From: Flavimobilis marinus
Lineage (GTDB): Bacteria; Actinomycetota; Actinomycetes; Actinomycetales; Cellulomonadaceae
DNA length: 64,000 nt
Assembly: GCF_900113055.1 (NCBI RefSeq)
Contig: NZ_FONZ01000001.1
Location: 620,001 to 684,000 of the forward strand
Direction of reading: 5' to 3'
The notes below the pieces were generated by a model, which saw only the letters and a list, made by a program, of their open reading frames with translations, was not told where the DNA came from and made no database searches. Made by a program: the position numbers and the translations under genes. Shown here piece by piece: positions 50,354-59,760 of the stretch (position 1 is the first letter of the stretch; each line of letters opens with the position of its first letter).

Positions 50354-52171
50354 TTGAACATCAGGAGAATGGCCGCGCCGGTCGCTCTGCTCGCGAGCGG
50401 TGCGCTCGTGCTGAGCGCCTGCACCGCGTCCGAGGACCCCGAGACGCCCAACACGTCGTCCACCACGAGCGAGACCGGTGGCACGGGTGGCGTCGAGCCG
50501 ACCGACACCGGCAAGGCCGACCTCGGTGAGGTCGTCACCGCTGACGACACGATCTACTACACGCTCGGTGGCGAGGAGTGGCTCGGGTACAACGGCAACA
50601 CGCCGGAGACCTACTCCACGTACAACTCGGTCATCAACGACCGGATGTTCTCGGGCTTCATGTACTTCGGTACCGACGGCGCGATCTACCAGGACGAGGA
50701 GTACGGCACCTTCGAGGTGACCTCCGAGGACCCGATGGTCGTCGAGTACACGCTGAACGACGCCGCGGCCTGGTCCGACGGCGAGCCCATCAAGTACGAG
50801 GACTACCTCCTCGAGTGGGCCGCGCGCTCGATCGCCGACGGCGAGACCGAGGAGGGCGACCCCAAGCCGCTCTTCAACCACGTCTCTGGTCTCGACATGG
50901 CAGAGCTCGTCCCGGCCGGCCCCACGGGCGAGGCCGGCGGCAAGACGTTCTCCTTCGAGTACAGCGCGCCGAACCCGGACTACCAGATCCAGATCTCGGC
51001 TGCCTTCCCGGCGCACGTCGTCGCGGAGCAGGCTGGCATGTCGCTCGAGGAGCTCGTCACCGCGATCCAGGAGAAGGACGTCGAGGCCCTGCGCCCCGCG
51101 GCCGAGTTCTGGAACACCGGCTGGCTGTCCCCGAACGCCGGCGAGCTGCCCGACCCGGAGATCACTCCGGTGTCTGGCCCGTACAAGCTGTCTGCGTGGG
51201 AGGCCGGCCAGTCCGTCACCCTCGTGGCGAACGAGAACTACTGGGGCACCCCGCCCGCGACCAAGACGCTCGTCTACCGGTTCGTGGCCCCCGAGGCCCA
51301 GGTGCAGGCCCTGCAGAACGGTGACCTCAACATCATCGAGCCGCAGGCCACCGTCGACACGGTCCAGCAGATCGAGGGCCTCGGCGACGCGGTCTCGCTC
51401 CTCACGGGCGAGTCGCTGACCTGGGAGCACCTGGACTTCAACTTCAACTCCGGCGTGTTCGCGGACTCGCTCGAGCTGCGTGAGGCGTTCGCCATGTGCG
51501 TGCCGCGTCAGCAGATCATCGACAACCTGATCAAGCCGATCGACCCGAACGCGACCGTGATGAACGCTCGCGAGGTGTTCCCCTTCCAGGACAACTACGA
51601 CGAGGTCGTCTCGGCCGCGTACGACGGTCGTTACGACGAGGTCGACATCGAGGGTGCCAAGGCCAAGATCGCCGAGGCCGGCGTCGAGTCGCCCGTCAAG
51701 GTGCGCATCGGCTACTCCGCCCCGAACCAGCGTCGTACCGAAGAGGTCGCCCTCATCAAGTCCAGCTGCGACCAGGCTGGCTTCGAGATCGAGGACGTCG
51801 GCAACGCTGACTTCTTCGCGGTGACCCTGCCGGACGGCGACTACGAGGTTGCGCTGTTCGCCTGGGCTGGCTCCGGCCAGATCACCTCGGGTCAGAACAT
51901 CTACGCGAGCACCGGTGGCCAGAACTACGGTGGCTTCAAGTCCGACACGGTCGACGCCGCCTGGGACACCCTGGTCGGGACGCTCGACGAGTCGGTCCAC
52001 CTGGAGCAGACGAAGGTCATCGAGAAGGCCCTCTGGGACGAGCTGTTCGGCATCCCGCTGTTCGCTCACCCGGGCGTCGTCGCGTACGACTCCACGATCC
52101 AGAACGTCCGTGACACCGCCACGCAGAACACGGTGGCGTGGAACGCGGAGCAGTGGGTCCGCGCGTCCTGA
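50354..52171 (+). CDS. Peptide ABC transporter, solute-binding lipoprotein (SBP family 5)
   Basis: A 605-residue binding lipoprotein with signal peptide and lipobox LSAC (C23), a Thr/Ser/Gly-rich linker to about 50, then the large cluster-C fold of dipeptide/oligopeptide binding proteins: WSDGEPIKYEDYLLEW (about 136-151, the family's WSDG), GPYKLSAWEAGQSVTLVANENYWG (short: GPYKLSAWE and NENYWG), and REAFAMCVPRQQIID. The start is TTG at 50354, supported by AGGAGGAACA directly upstream; the next ATG (50369) would leave no room for its ribosome site. A strong hairpin follows the gene, as expected when the binding protein is made in excess over the channel. Confidence 0.92.
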   Translation: MNIRRMAAPVALLASGALVLSACTASEDPETPNTSSTTSETGGTGGVEPTDTGKADLGEVVTADDTIYYTLGGEEWLGYNGNTPETYSTYNSVINDRMFSGFMYFGTDGAIYQDEEYGTFEVTSEDPMVVEYTLNDAAAWSDGEPIKYEDYLLEWAARSIADGETEEGDPKPLFNHVSGLDMAELVPAGPTGEAGGKTFSFEYSAPNPDYQIQISAAFPAHVVAEQAGMSLEELVTAIQEKDVEALRPAAEFWNTGWLSPNAGELPDPEITPVSGPYKLSAWEAGQSVTLVANENYWGTPPATKTLVYRFVAPEAQVQALQNGDLNIIEPQATVDTVQQIEGLGDAVSLLTGESLTWEHLDFNFNSGVFADSLELREAFAMCVPRQQIIDNLIKPIDPNATVMNAREVFPFQDNYDEVVSAAYDGRYDEVDIEGAKAKIAEAGVESPVKVRIGYSAPNQRRTEEVALIKSSCDQAGFEIEDVGNADFFAVTLPDGDYEVALFAWAGSGQITSGQNIYASTGGQNYGGFKSDTVDAAWDTLVGTLDESVHLEQTKVIEKALWDELFGIPLFAHPGVVAYDSTIQNVRDTATQNTVAWNAEQWVRAS

Positions 52172-52239
52172 TCGACGCTGGTGCGTGAGCACCGCAGCAG
52201 TACCTCGGTGACGGGCCCGACCCGGCGCTGAGAGCAAGA

Positions 52240-52275
52240 CCGCTGGGGTGGGGGCGAGAGCCTCCACCCCAGCGG
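52240..52275 (+). terminator. Attenuator/terminator-like hairpin between binding-protein and permease genes
   Basis: CCGCTGGGGTGG (52240-52251) and CCACCCCAGCGG (52264-52275) are perfect 12-bp arms with a 12-nt loop, 69 bp after the stop of the binding-protein gene. Outside it GCAAGACC (52234-52241) can pair partly with GGTCTCTTGC downstream. Partial termination or protection from 3' decay would raise binding-protein levels over the permeases. Confidence 0.7.
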
Positions 52276-52390
52276 CGCGATGACGGTCTCTTGCCCAACC
52301 CGTGGCATCATTGCGTGGTTTACGGCGACGCCCCACCCGGTCTAGCTGGCCATCTTCGACCGACGTAAAGAACTTGAAGGGTTGAGTTCG

Positions 52391-53908
52391 TTGACCAAGT
52401 TCATCCTGCGCAGGATGGGAATCTCCTTCCTCGTCCTGCTCGGCGGATCGTTGCTCCTCTTCGTCCTCACGATCAACTCAGGCGATCCCATCGAGGACCT
52501 TCGTGAGAGCAACGCCGACAACCGTGACTACCTGATCCGCCAGCGCACCGCCTACATGGGGCTCGATCAGCCCTGGTACTCGCGCTACTGGGAATGGCTC
52601 ACCGGCGCCGCCAAATGCGTCACCCTGAACTGCGACCTCGGCACCAACCGCAACGGCGTGGAGGTGACGAGCCTCCTGGGCAACGCTGCCTCGTCGACGC
52701 TCCGCCTCGTCGTCCTCGCCACGGTGCTCGCCATCGTCATCGGCATCACGGTCGGCATCCTCACTGCGATCCGCCAGTACTCCGGCTTCGACTACGTCGT
52801 GACGTTCCTGGCCTTCCTCTTCTTCTCGCTGCCGGTGTTCTGGGCCGCGGTGCTCCTCAAGGAGTACGGCGCCATCCGGTTCAACGACTGGATCGTCGAG
52901 CCGACGTTCACACCCCTGCAGATACTCGTGACCGCCGGTCTCCTCGGCATCGCGGTCCAGGCCGTCATGGGCGGTGACCTCAAGCGACGCGCGCTCACCG
53001 CCGGCGCCACCCTCGTCTTCGTCGGCGCGGTCATGTACTACTTCTCCGCGGTCGAGTGGTTCCGGCGCCCCGCGTTCGGCGCCGTCCTGATCCTCGTCGT
53101 CGGCGTGGCCGCAGCGGTCGGGATCACGGCCCTGCTCGCCGGCCTCAAGAACCGCAAGGTGATGTGGTCAGCGCTGACCACGGTCGGGGCGGGCCTCGCC
53201 GTCTACTTCGCGTTCCTCCCCGTCCTGCGGGAGCCCACCTGGCTGTCGCTCCTCGCGATCCTGGCTCTCGTCGTCGTCCTCGGTGCGGTCAGCGGGTGGT
53301 TCTGGGGCGGCTACTCGCGGCGGTTGGCCATGGGCGTCTCCGTCGCCGTCGGTGTGGTCATGGCGTTCCTCATCGTCGTGGACCGCGCCGTCGCCGGCTG
53401 GATGGGCCTGCTGTCCCTCAAGAGCCGCCCGATCTCGACGATCGGCTCGCAGACCCCGAACTTCACCGGCGACTTCTGGGAGTCGTTCCTGGACAAGGGC
53501 GTGCAGATCATCCTGCCGACCATCGTCCTGACGCTCGTGTCGGTCGCCTCCTACACGAGGTACACGCGGTCGTCGATGCTCGAGGTGCTCGAGCAGGACT
53601 ACGTGCGCACCGCGCGGTCGAAGGGCCTCTCGGAGCGTGTCGTGATCGTCAAGCACGCGTTCCGCAACGCCTTGATCCCCATCACGACGATCGTCGCCTT
53701 CGACTTCGCAGGTCTCATCGGCGGCGCGATCATCACCGAGCAGGTGTTCGGCTGGAAGGGCATGGGTGAGCTCTTCCAGACCGGGCTCAAGACCGTGGAC
53801 CCGGCCCCGGTCATGGCGTTCTTCCTGGTCACCGGAACCGCCGCGGTGCTCATGAACCTCGCGGCCGACCTCGCTTACGCGGGGCTCGACCCGCGGATCC
53901 GGCGGTGA
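52391..53908 (+). CDS. Peptide ABC transporter permease, DppB/OppB-like, enlarged
   Basis: A 505-residue permease, against about 310-340 for DppB. The first helix (TKFILRRMGISFLVLLGGSLLLFVL in part) and the C-terminal BPD domain are normal: the EAA loop EQDYVRTARSKGLSERVVIVKHAFRNALIP spans 401-430 (short: DYVRTARSKGL and RNALIP). Between residues about 170 and 345 is an insertion with five or six additional hydrophobic segments. TTG 52391 is chosen because the GAAGG ribosome site is 9-10 nt before it but only 1 nt before the in-frame TTG at 52382. Enlarged DppB proteins of this type occur in other actinobacteria. Confidence 0.88.
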   Translation: MTKFILRRMGISFLVLLGGSLLLFVLTINSGDPIEDLRESNADNRDYLIRQRTAYMGLDQPWYSRYWEWLTGAAKCVTLNCDLGTNRNGVEVTSLLGNAASSTLRLVVLATVLAIVIGITVGILTAIRQYSGFDYVVTFLAFLFFSLPVFWAAVLLKEYGAIRFNDWIVEPTFTPLQILVTAGLLGIAVQAVMGGDLKRRALTAGATLVFVGAVMYYFSAVEWFRRPAFGAVLILVVGVAAAVGITALLAGLKNRKVMWSALTTVGAGLAVYFAFLPVLREPTWLSLLAILALVVVLGAVSGWFWGGYSRRLAMGVSVAVGVVMAFLIVVDRAVAGWMGLLSLKSRPISTIGSQTPNFTGDFWESFLDKGVQIILPTIVLTLVSVASYTRYTRSSMLEVLEQDYVRTARSKGLSERVVIVKHAFRNALIPITTIVAFDFAGLIGGAIITEQVFGWKGMGELFQTGLKTVDPAPVMAFFLVTGTAAVLMNLAADLAYAGLDPRIRR

Positions 53909-53940
53909 TCGGCATGATCGTCCTGACCAGCGCGACCAGC

Positions 53941-53954
53941 CCCACGTGCGTGGG
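53941..53954 (+). promoter_or_regulatory. Small hairpin in the gap between the two peptide permease genes
   Basis: CCCACG-TG-CGTGGG is a 6-bp inverted repeat in the 69-bp gap before the second permease gene, whose ribosome site is GGAGAG. It may shape translation or mRNA stability; no promoter is evident. Confidence 0.25.
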
Positions 53955-53977
53955 CGCGACCGACAGCGGAGAGCGCA

Positions 53978-54997
53978 ATGACTGACCCGAACACCCCCCA
54001 CCGGCCCGAGAAGGTCCCGACCCCGGCAGGGGGAGGGATCAACCCGGAGACGTCGATGATGGAGCCCGCGACGGGCACCACCACCACGACCGAGCAGAAG
54101 TCCTACAGCCAGAACCAGCTCGTGCTGCGCCGCTTCCTGCGGCACAAGGGCGCCATGGCGTCCATGATCGTCCTCGTCTTCGTCACGATCCTCGCGATCA
54201 GCTCGATCGGCGTCGGCCCCATCCCGGGATGGTGGGACAAGGACTACACGCGCGCGGCGAACGTGATCAACGGCGGGAGCCCCACGCTCAGCCTCTTCCC
54301 GTTCACCCTCGGGGAGCACCCGTTCGGGCAGGACTCGACCGGCAAGGACTACTTCGCGCTCGTGATGCGCGGGACCCAGATCTCCCTGCTGATCGCGTTC
54401 GTCGTCGGCCTGCTGTCCACCGTCATCGGCACGATCATCGGCGGCCTCGCCGGGTTCTACCGCGGGTGGGTGGAGTCGGTGCTGATGCGCCTGACCGACC
54501 TCGTCATCGTGATCCCGCTGCTCGTGCTCGCCGCCGTGCTCGGCAAGATCGCTGCGAGCTGGGGCGTGTGGGGCCTTGCGCTCATGCTCGCCCTCGTGAC
54601 GTGGACCGGGCTCGCCCGCCTTGTGCGTGGCGAGGTGCTGTCTCTGCGTGAACGCGAGTTCGTCGCCTCGGCACGCGCCATCGGTACGGGATCGCGGCGC
54701 ATCATCTTCAAGCACATCCTGCCGAACACCGTCGGCGTGATCATCGTGTCGGCGACGCTGTCCATCGCGTCCGCGATCCTGCTGGAGACGGCGCTCAGCT
54801 TCCTCGGCTTCGGGGTCCGCCCGCCGGACGTGTCGCTCGGCTCGCTCATCAGCCAGTACCAGAACGCGTTCACGACGCGTCCGTGGCTCTTCTGGTGGCC
54901 GGGTCTCTTCATCCTCGCCATCGCCCTCACGGTGAACTTCATCGGCGACGGTCTGCGCGACGCGTTCGACCCGCGTCAGAACAGGAACAAGGACTGA
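53978..54997 (+). CDS. Peptide ABC transporter permease, DppC/OppC-like
   Basis: A 339-residue permease. An N-terminal cytosolic tail of about 50 residues (Pro, Gly and Thr-rich) precedes the first helix at about 60-80, and the HPFGQDSTGKDYFALVMRGTQISLLIAF segment (short: HPFGQDSTGKD) is the standard DppC mark. The EAA loop is LREREFVASARAIGTGSRRIIFKHILPN (about 222-249). Its stop codon shares a base with the start of the ATPase gene (TGATG). Pairs with the enlarged DppB-like permease. Confidence 0.93.
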   Translation: MTDPNTPHRPEKVPTPAGGGINPETSMMEPATGTTTTTEQKSYSQNQLVLRRFLRHKGAMASMIVLVFVTILAISSIGVGPIPGWWDKDYTRAANVINGGSPTLSLFPFTLGEHPFGQDSTGKDYFALVMRGTQISLLIAFVVGLLSTVIGTIIGGLAGFYRGWVESVLMRLTDLVIVIPLLVLAAVLGKIAASWGVWGLALMLALVTWTGLARLVRGEVLSLREREFVASARAIGTGSRRIIFKHILPNTVGVIIVSATLSIASAILLETALSFLGFGVRPPDVSLGSLISQYQNAFTTRPWLFWWPGLFILAIALTVNFIGDGLRDAFDPRQNRNKD

Positions 54998-56712
54998 TGA
55001 CGATCTCCATGCCCGGCACCGAGCCGGTCCTGTCCTTCACCGACCTCGACGTCAAGTTCGGCACCGAGTTCGGCACCGTGCATGCCGTCAAGGGCATCTC
55101 CATCGAGGTGCGCCCCGGTGAGGTGCTCGCACTCGTCGGCGAGTCCGGCTCCGGCAAGTCCGTGACGTCCATGACGGCGCTCGGCCTGCTGCCCAAGAAC
55201 GCCCGCGTCACGGGCACCATTACCGTGGGTGACCAGGTGATCGGCGAGCTCGACGAGAAGGGCCTGCGCACCATGCGCGGCAACGACGTCGCGATGGTGT
55301 TCCAGGAGCCCATGACGGCGCTCAACCCCGTCCTCACGATCGGCACCCAGCTCACCGAGGCCCTCGAGCTGCACGGCATCGCGTTCGGCAAGGACGCGGA
55401 CGCCCGCGCCGTCGAGCTGCTGCGCATGGTGGGCATCCCCGAGCCGGAGCGCCGCGTCAAGCAGTACCCGCACGAGATGTCGGGCGGCCAGCGCCAGCGC
55501 GTGGTGATCGCGATGGCGATCAGCTGCAACCCCAAGGTGATCATCGCCGACGAGCCGACGACGGCGCTCGACGTCACCGTGCAGGCCGACATCCTCGACC
55601 TGCTCCGCTCGCTCAAGGACAAGCTGGACACCGGCATCCTCCTGATCACCCACAACATGGGCGTCGTCGCCGACATGGCCGACCGCGTCGCGGTGATGCT
55701 CAAGGGTGAGATCGTCGAGACCGGCACGGCCGACGAGGTCCTGACCCGTCCCCAGCACGAGTACACCCGGCGCCTGCTCGGCTCCGTCCCGCACCTCGGG
55801 CAGGGCCCGGGGCAGTTCGGCACCGCCCCGGTCGACCAGGAGGTCCTGCCCGAGGGCGAGGTGCCGGCGCTCGAGGTGAACAAGCTCGTCGTCGAGTACA
55901 AGCGGCTCGGCAAGGCTCCCTTCCGTGCGGTCGACGAGGTCTCCTTCACCGTCAACGCCGGGGAGATCGTCGGCCTCGTCGGCGAGTCCGGCTCTGGCAA
56001 GTCGACGATCGCGCGCTGCGCGCTGGGCCTCATCCCGGCCGAGAGTGGCGACGTCAAGATCTTCGGTCACAGCTTCGACGGGATGCGCGGCAAGGACGCC
56101 AAGGCGCTGCGCAAGCGCATCGGCGTCGTCTTCCAGGACCCCGCGTCCTCGCTGAACCCGCGCTTCCCGATCGGCGAGTGCATCGCCGAGCCGCTGCAGG
56201 TGCACCAGGTGGGTGACCGCCGTTCGCGCGACGCCAAGGTGCTCGAGCTGCTCGACGCCGTCGAGCTGCCGCGCTCGGCCCTCAACCGCTACCCGCACGA
56301 GCTCTCTGGTGGTCAGCGACAGCGTGTGAGCATCGCGCGCGCCCTGACGCTCGACCCCGAGCTCCTGGTCGCGGACGAGCCGACCTCGGCTCTCGACGTG
56401 TCCGTCCAGGCGAGCGTGCTCGCGATGTTCACGGCGCTGCAGGAGCGGTACCGGTTCGGCTGCATCTTCGTCAGCCACGACCTCGCGGTGATCGACCTGC
56501 TCGCGCACCGCGTCGTCGTGCTGCAGGACGGCCGCGTCGTCGAGCAGGGCAAGCGCGAGGACGTCCTGCTGAACCCGAGCGAGGAGTACACCAAGCGCCT
56601 GCTCGCCGCGGCGCCGGTGCCCGAGCCGGCCGAGCAGCGTCGCCGCCGCGACGCGCGTCACGAGCTCCTCGCCCAGCTGGGTGACGAGATCGTGGAGCTC
56701 CACGTCAACTAG
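54997..56712 (+). CDS. Peptide ABC transporter ATPase with two fused ATPase domains (DppD-DppF-like)
   Basis: A 571-residue protein carrying both ATPase domains of a peptide importer. Domain 1 (about 8-265): Walker A GESGSGKS, EPMTALNPVL after the Q loop, signature MSGGQRQR, Walker B VIIADEPTTALD. Domain 2 (about 287-550): GESGSGKST, FQDPASSLNPRF, LSGGQRQR, LLVADEPTSALD, then the SHDLAVI switch histidine. The phrase EYTRRLL...P after each domain is the usual oligopeptide/dipeptide tail. It completes the operon: one binding protein, two permeases, one double ATPase. Followed by an FtsX-like permease gene after 12 nt. Confidence 0.95.
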   Translation: MTISMPGTEPVLSFTDLDVKFGTEFGTVHAVKGISIEVRPGEVLALVGESGSGKSVTSMTALGLLPKNARVTGTITVGDQVIGELDEKGLRTMRGNDVAMVFQEPMTALNPVLTIGTQLTEALELHGIAFGKDADARAVELLRMVGIPEPERRVKQYPHEMSGGQRQRVVIAMAISCNPKVIIADEPTTALDVTVQADILDLLRSLKDKLDTGILLITHNMGVVADMADRVAVMLKGEIVETGTADEVLTRPQHEYTRRLLGSVPHLGQGPGQFGTAPVDQEVLPEGEVPALEVNKLVVEYKRLGKAPFRAVDEVSFTVNAGEIVGLVGESGSGKSTIARCALGLIPAESGDVKIFGHSFDGMRGKDAKALRKRIGVVFQDPASSLNPRFPIGECIAEPLQVHQVGDRRSRDAKVLELLDAVELPRSALNRYPHELSGGQRQRVSIARALTLDPELLVADEPTSALDVSVQASVLAMFTALQERYRFGCIFVSHDLAVIDLLAHRVVVLQDGRVVEQGKREDVLLNPSEEYTKRLLAAAPVPEPAEQRRRRDARHELLAQLGDEIVELHVN

Positions 56713-56724
56713 GGCTCGACACCG

Positions 56725-59700
56725 ATGCCGAGGGTCACGGGACTGGTAGCTGCGCGCCTGCGCGCGTACCGGGCCGTGGCCCTCGGCGTCGTGCTGCTCG
56801 CAGCGCTCGTGACGACCGCGCTCGGAGGGTCGGCGTCGGCGGTGGCGCAGCGAGCGGCCACCGACGTGCAGGGGTCGGTCCGGCTCGCAACCGAGACCTG
56901 GCAGGTCGACACACGGCTGGCCGACGACCCCGCGGGCCAGGACGCGACCGTGCGGCACCACCTCGCAGGGGGCCCCGACGGCGCCGCTCTCGTCGTCGAG
57001 CGGGGCCTGAGGTCCGAGCCGCGCGACGGGGTGCGCCTCGTGTCCGGACCGACGAACGACGCGGCGCTCACGTCGGGACGGTGGCCGAGCGCGCCCGCAG
57101 AGGCGGTGGTCCCGGAAGGCTCCGCCGCGACGGTCGGCGCGTCGTACGCGTTCGGAGACACGACGCTCGAGGTCGTCGGCACCTGGGCACCGGGCGGCAC
57201 CCCCTGGTGGACCGCGCGGGACGAGGCTGCCCTCGTGGTCACCGATGACGCCGTCCTGGCGAGCGGGACCCCGTTCGTCCGGTGGTCCGTCGCGGTGCGG
57301 CCTGGGGCGCTGACGCCGGAGCGGGCCGTTGCCCTGGGGGCCCACCTCGACGGTCTGCACGGCGTCCTCAACGCGTCGGACGTGAACCGGCGCGGCCTGG
57401 TTTCCGCGGGCGACCTGCCCGCCAGCCTGCGCGCGGTGGGTGAGCAGGCGCTCACCACCCGAGCGGTGGCTCTCGTGCCGGTGAGCATCGTCGGCCTGGT
57501 CGGCCTCGCGGCCCTCGTGCAGGTCGTCCGTCTGGTGGTGGCGCTGCGTCTGGACGAGGAGACGATGCTGGAGGCGCGGGGCCTGTCCACCGTGCAGACG
57601 ACGATCTTGGGCACGGCCGAGGGTGCCGTCGTGGGTCTGACCGGAGCAGGCATCGGCTCGGCCGCGACGGCGGCGTTCCTGCGCGCGTCAGGGGCGGGCG
57701 CGGGCATCGACGCCGGCCCGCTCCTCGGGGCGGCCGCGCTCGTCTGGGGTGCGGTCACCGTCGCGTACGGCGTGGTGACCGCCGCCGGTGCGTGGCGCCT
57801 CGCGCGCCAGGGGAGCGCCCACGTGCGGGCGCGTCGGGTCGTCGGGCTCGCTGCGGGGGCAGGTCTGCTCGGCGTCGGTGGGTTTGCCGCCTGGCGCCTG
57901 TGGCTCGCGCGCGCCGGCACCACCGTGTCCGACGCCGCACCGTCCGCGGCCGAGGCGGAGCTCTTCGCCGTGCTCGCCCCCGCGGCGCTCCTGCTCGTCG
58001 GCGTCCTGCTGCTCGCGCTCGTGCTCGCCCCCGCGCTGCACCTGGCGGCCGCGGCCGCCGCCGGCAGGCGTGGGCTCGGGCTCGTCCTCACGGTGCGCAA
58101 CGTGGCCCGGCGTTCGACCGCGTACGGCGTTCCCGTCGTGCTGCTCGGGCTCGCGTCCGGCGCGGTGGTCCTCGCGGGCACCTACGGTGCGACGACGACG
58201 GCGCTCGCCGACCAGGGCGCGGAGATCTCTGCGGGAGCCGACGTGCGGGCGCAGACCGGTACGAGCGGACCGGTGTCGCCCCGGACGGACCTCACCGCGG
58301 CCGAGGCGGCGCGCGCCGCGGGCGGCGCTGCCACGCTCGCGCTCGTCAGCGACGTGGCGCTGGGCGAGCAGGAGGCGACGCTCACGGCGCTTCCGGCCCG
58401 CGCGGGCGCCCTGCTGCGCGCGGGCAGCGCCACGCCCGACCTGCTGGCCGCGATCGGTGCCAGCAGCGAGGAGAACTCAGACGGCGCGGTCGGGGGCGGG
58501 GCGCTGCCGGGCGCCGCGCTCCCGAATGGCGCTACGACGCTCGAGGTCGTCGCGCGGGTCCGCTCCGGCGAGGCCGAGCACGACCTCGCGTGGCTCGACG
58601 ACGAGTCCGCGGCGGGCGCCGCGCAGAAGGTCGCGATGGTCGTCTGGCTGGCTGACCAGGGCGGGGCCATGGTCCAGCGTCCCGCTGGACACGCCATGGC
58701 CGTCGTCGCACCGGACGTCGCGAGAGCCGGCTGGCACACCGTCCAGGCGCAGGTCGAGCTGCCCGCGCCGGTCGGGAGCTGGCGGGTGGTCGCGGTCGAC
58801 ATCGAGCCGGCGAGCCTGGGCGTGCCGACGCGGGTCGAGGCCGCGGTCGACGGCCTGACCAGCGCGGGAACCGAGGTGGAGCTCGCGCCGTGGCGGGTCG
58901 TGACGGAGCTTCCGTCGGGGGTCGGCGACGTCGCGGTGGGCGACCGCCAGGTCCTCGGCGCCACCGTCGAGCCGGTGTACTCCTCGAGCGCGACGCAGCT
59001 CGTCCGCCTCCGTCCGGGCCCCGCAGCAGGACCCGTCCCCGTGGCGCTCTCGAGCACGCTGCGCTCGCGTCTCGCGCTCGAGGTCGGCAGCACGACGCAG
59101 CTCACGATCGGCGGCGGCCGGGTCGACCTCGTGGTCACCGCGGTCGAGGACTTCCTCCCGGTCTCCGTCGGGGCGCCCGGGCTGCTCGCCGACCTCGACG
59201 CCCTGCGCTCGGCCGAGCTGGAGCGCCGGCCCGCGCCCCAGGTCGCCGACGAGGTCTGGCTCGACGGCGGCGACACCGCGGGGCTCGCCGCCCTGGGGCT
59301 CGGCGAGGTCGAGGTGCGTCAGGCCGCCGGCGCCGGCGTCGCTCCCGTGTTCTGGGCCGCGGCAGGTGCGGCCGCGGTGCTCGCCCTCGTCGGCACGTGG
59401 TCGGTGGTGGCCGCGCTCGATCGCACGCGGCGCAGCGAGGTGGCGGCGCTGCGGGCGACCGGGCTCGGGGCCCACGAGCAGGCCCGCAGCCGCGCGGGTG
59501 AGCTCCTGCTGGTCGGAGCGCTGGCCGTCGCGTGTGGCGTCGCGGCCGGGGCGCTGGTCAGCATCGGGTCGGCCGGCTACCTGGCGAGCCTGAGCATCGG
59601 CCTGCCCGCCGGCGTCGGCGGCAGCCCGAGCGTCCACCTGTGCGCCGTGGCGGGTGCCCTGGCCGTCCTGGCGGCTGGTCTGGTGGTGCTGGCCGCCGCG

Positions 59701-59760
59701 CGAGGGCGTGGCGTCGCAGCCCAGGCCCGGGATACGAGCCACCGCGAGGAGGCACGATGA
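56725..59760 (+). CDS. Large FtsX-like ABC permease (first)
   Basis: A 1011-residue membrane protein. The N-terminal helix (about 17-38) is followed by a long extracytoplasmic domain to about residue 240, then a first four-helix FtsX core (about 245-490; VVALRLDEETMLEARGLSTVQTTILGTAEGAVVGL in part), a second extracytoplasmic region (about 500-860) and a last set of three helices (about 870-1005) with RSEVAALRATGLGAHEQARSRAGELLLVGAL. In FtsX/MacB permeases the motif ALRATGL-like near the membrane couples ATPase motion to the outer domain. It lacks a known enzyme domain. Its stop overlaps the next permease's start (ATGA). Confidence 0.87.
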   Translation: MPRVTGLVAARLRAYRAVALGVVLLAALVTTALGGSASAVAQRAATDVQGSVRLATETWQVDTRLADDPAGQDATVRHHLAGGPDGAALVVERGLRSEPRDGVRLVSGPTNDAALTSGRWPSAPAEAVVPEGSAATVGASYAFGDTTLEVVGTWAPGGTPWWTARDEAALVVTDDAVLASGTPFVRWSVAVRPGALTPERAVALGAHLDGLHGVLNASDVNRRGLVSAGDLPASLRAVGEQALTTRAVALVPVSIVGLVGLAALVQVVRLVVALRLDEETMLEARGLSTVQTTILGTAEGAVVGLTGAGIGSAATAAFLRASGAGAGIDAGPLLGAAALVWGAVTVAYGVVTAAGAWRLARQGSAHVRARRVVGLAAGAGLLGVGGFAAWRLWLARAGTTVSDAAPSAAEAELFAVLAPAALLLVGVLLLALVLAPALHLAAAAAAGRRGLGLVLTVRNVARRSTAYGVPVVLLGLASGAVVLAGTYGATTTALADQGAEISAGADVRAQTGTSGPVSPRTDLTAAEAARAAGGAATLALVSDVALGEQEATLTALPARAGALLRAGSATPDLLAAIGASSEENSDGAVGGGALPGAALPNGATTLEVVARVRSGEAEHDLAWLDDESAAGAAQKVAMVVWLADQGGAMVQRPAGHAMAVVAPDVARAGWHTVQAQVELPAPVGSWRVVAVDIEPASLGVPTRVEAAVDGLTSAGTEVELAPWRVVTELPSGVGDVAVGDRQVLGATVEPVYSSSATQLVRLRPGPAAGPVPVALSSTLRSRLALEVGSTTQLTIGGGRVDLVVTAVEDFLPVSVGAPGLLADLDALRSAELERRPAPQVADEVWLDGGDTAGLAALGLGEVEVRQAAGAGVAPVFWAAAGAAAVLALVGTWSVVAALDRTRRSEVAALRATGLGAHEQARSRAGELLLVGALAVACGVAAGALVSIGSAGYLASLSIGLPAGVGGSPSVHLCAVAGALAVLAAGLVVLAAARGRGVAAQARDTSHREEAR

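Noticed and set aside
52382-52390. TTG at 52382 as the start of the DppB-like permease
   Set aside because: The GAAGG ribosome site is only one base away; TTG 52391 has proper spacing and matches the family opening TKFILRR.
54976-57360. Long minus-strand open frame opposite the peptide ATPase gene
   Set aside because: Shadow frame with repetitive Arg/His/Asp composition; the plus strand carries two intact ATPase domains.
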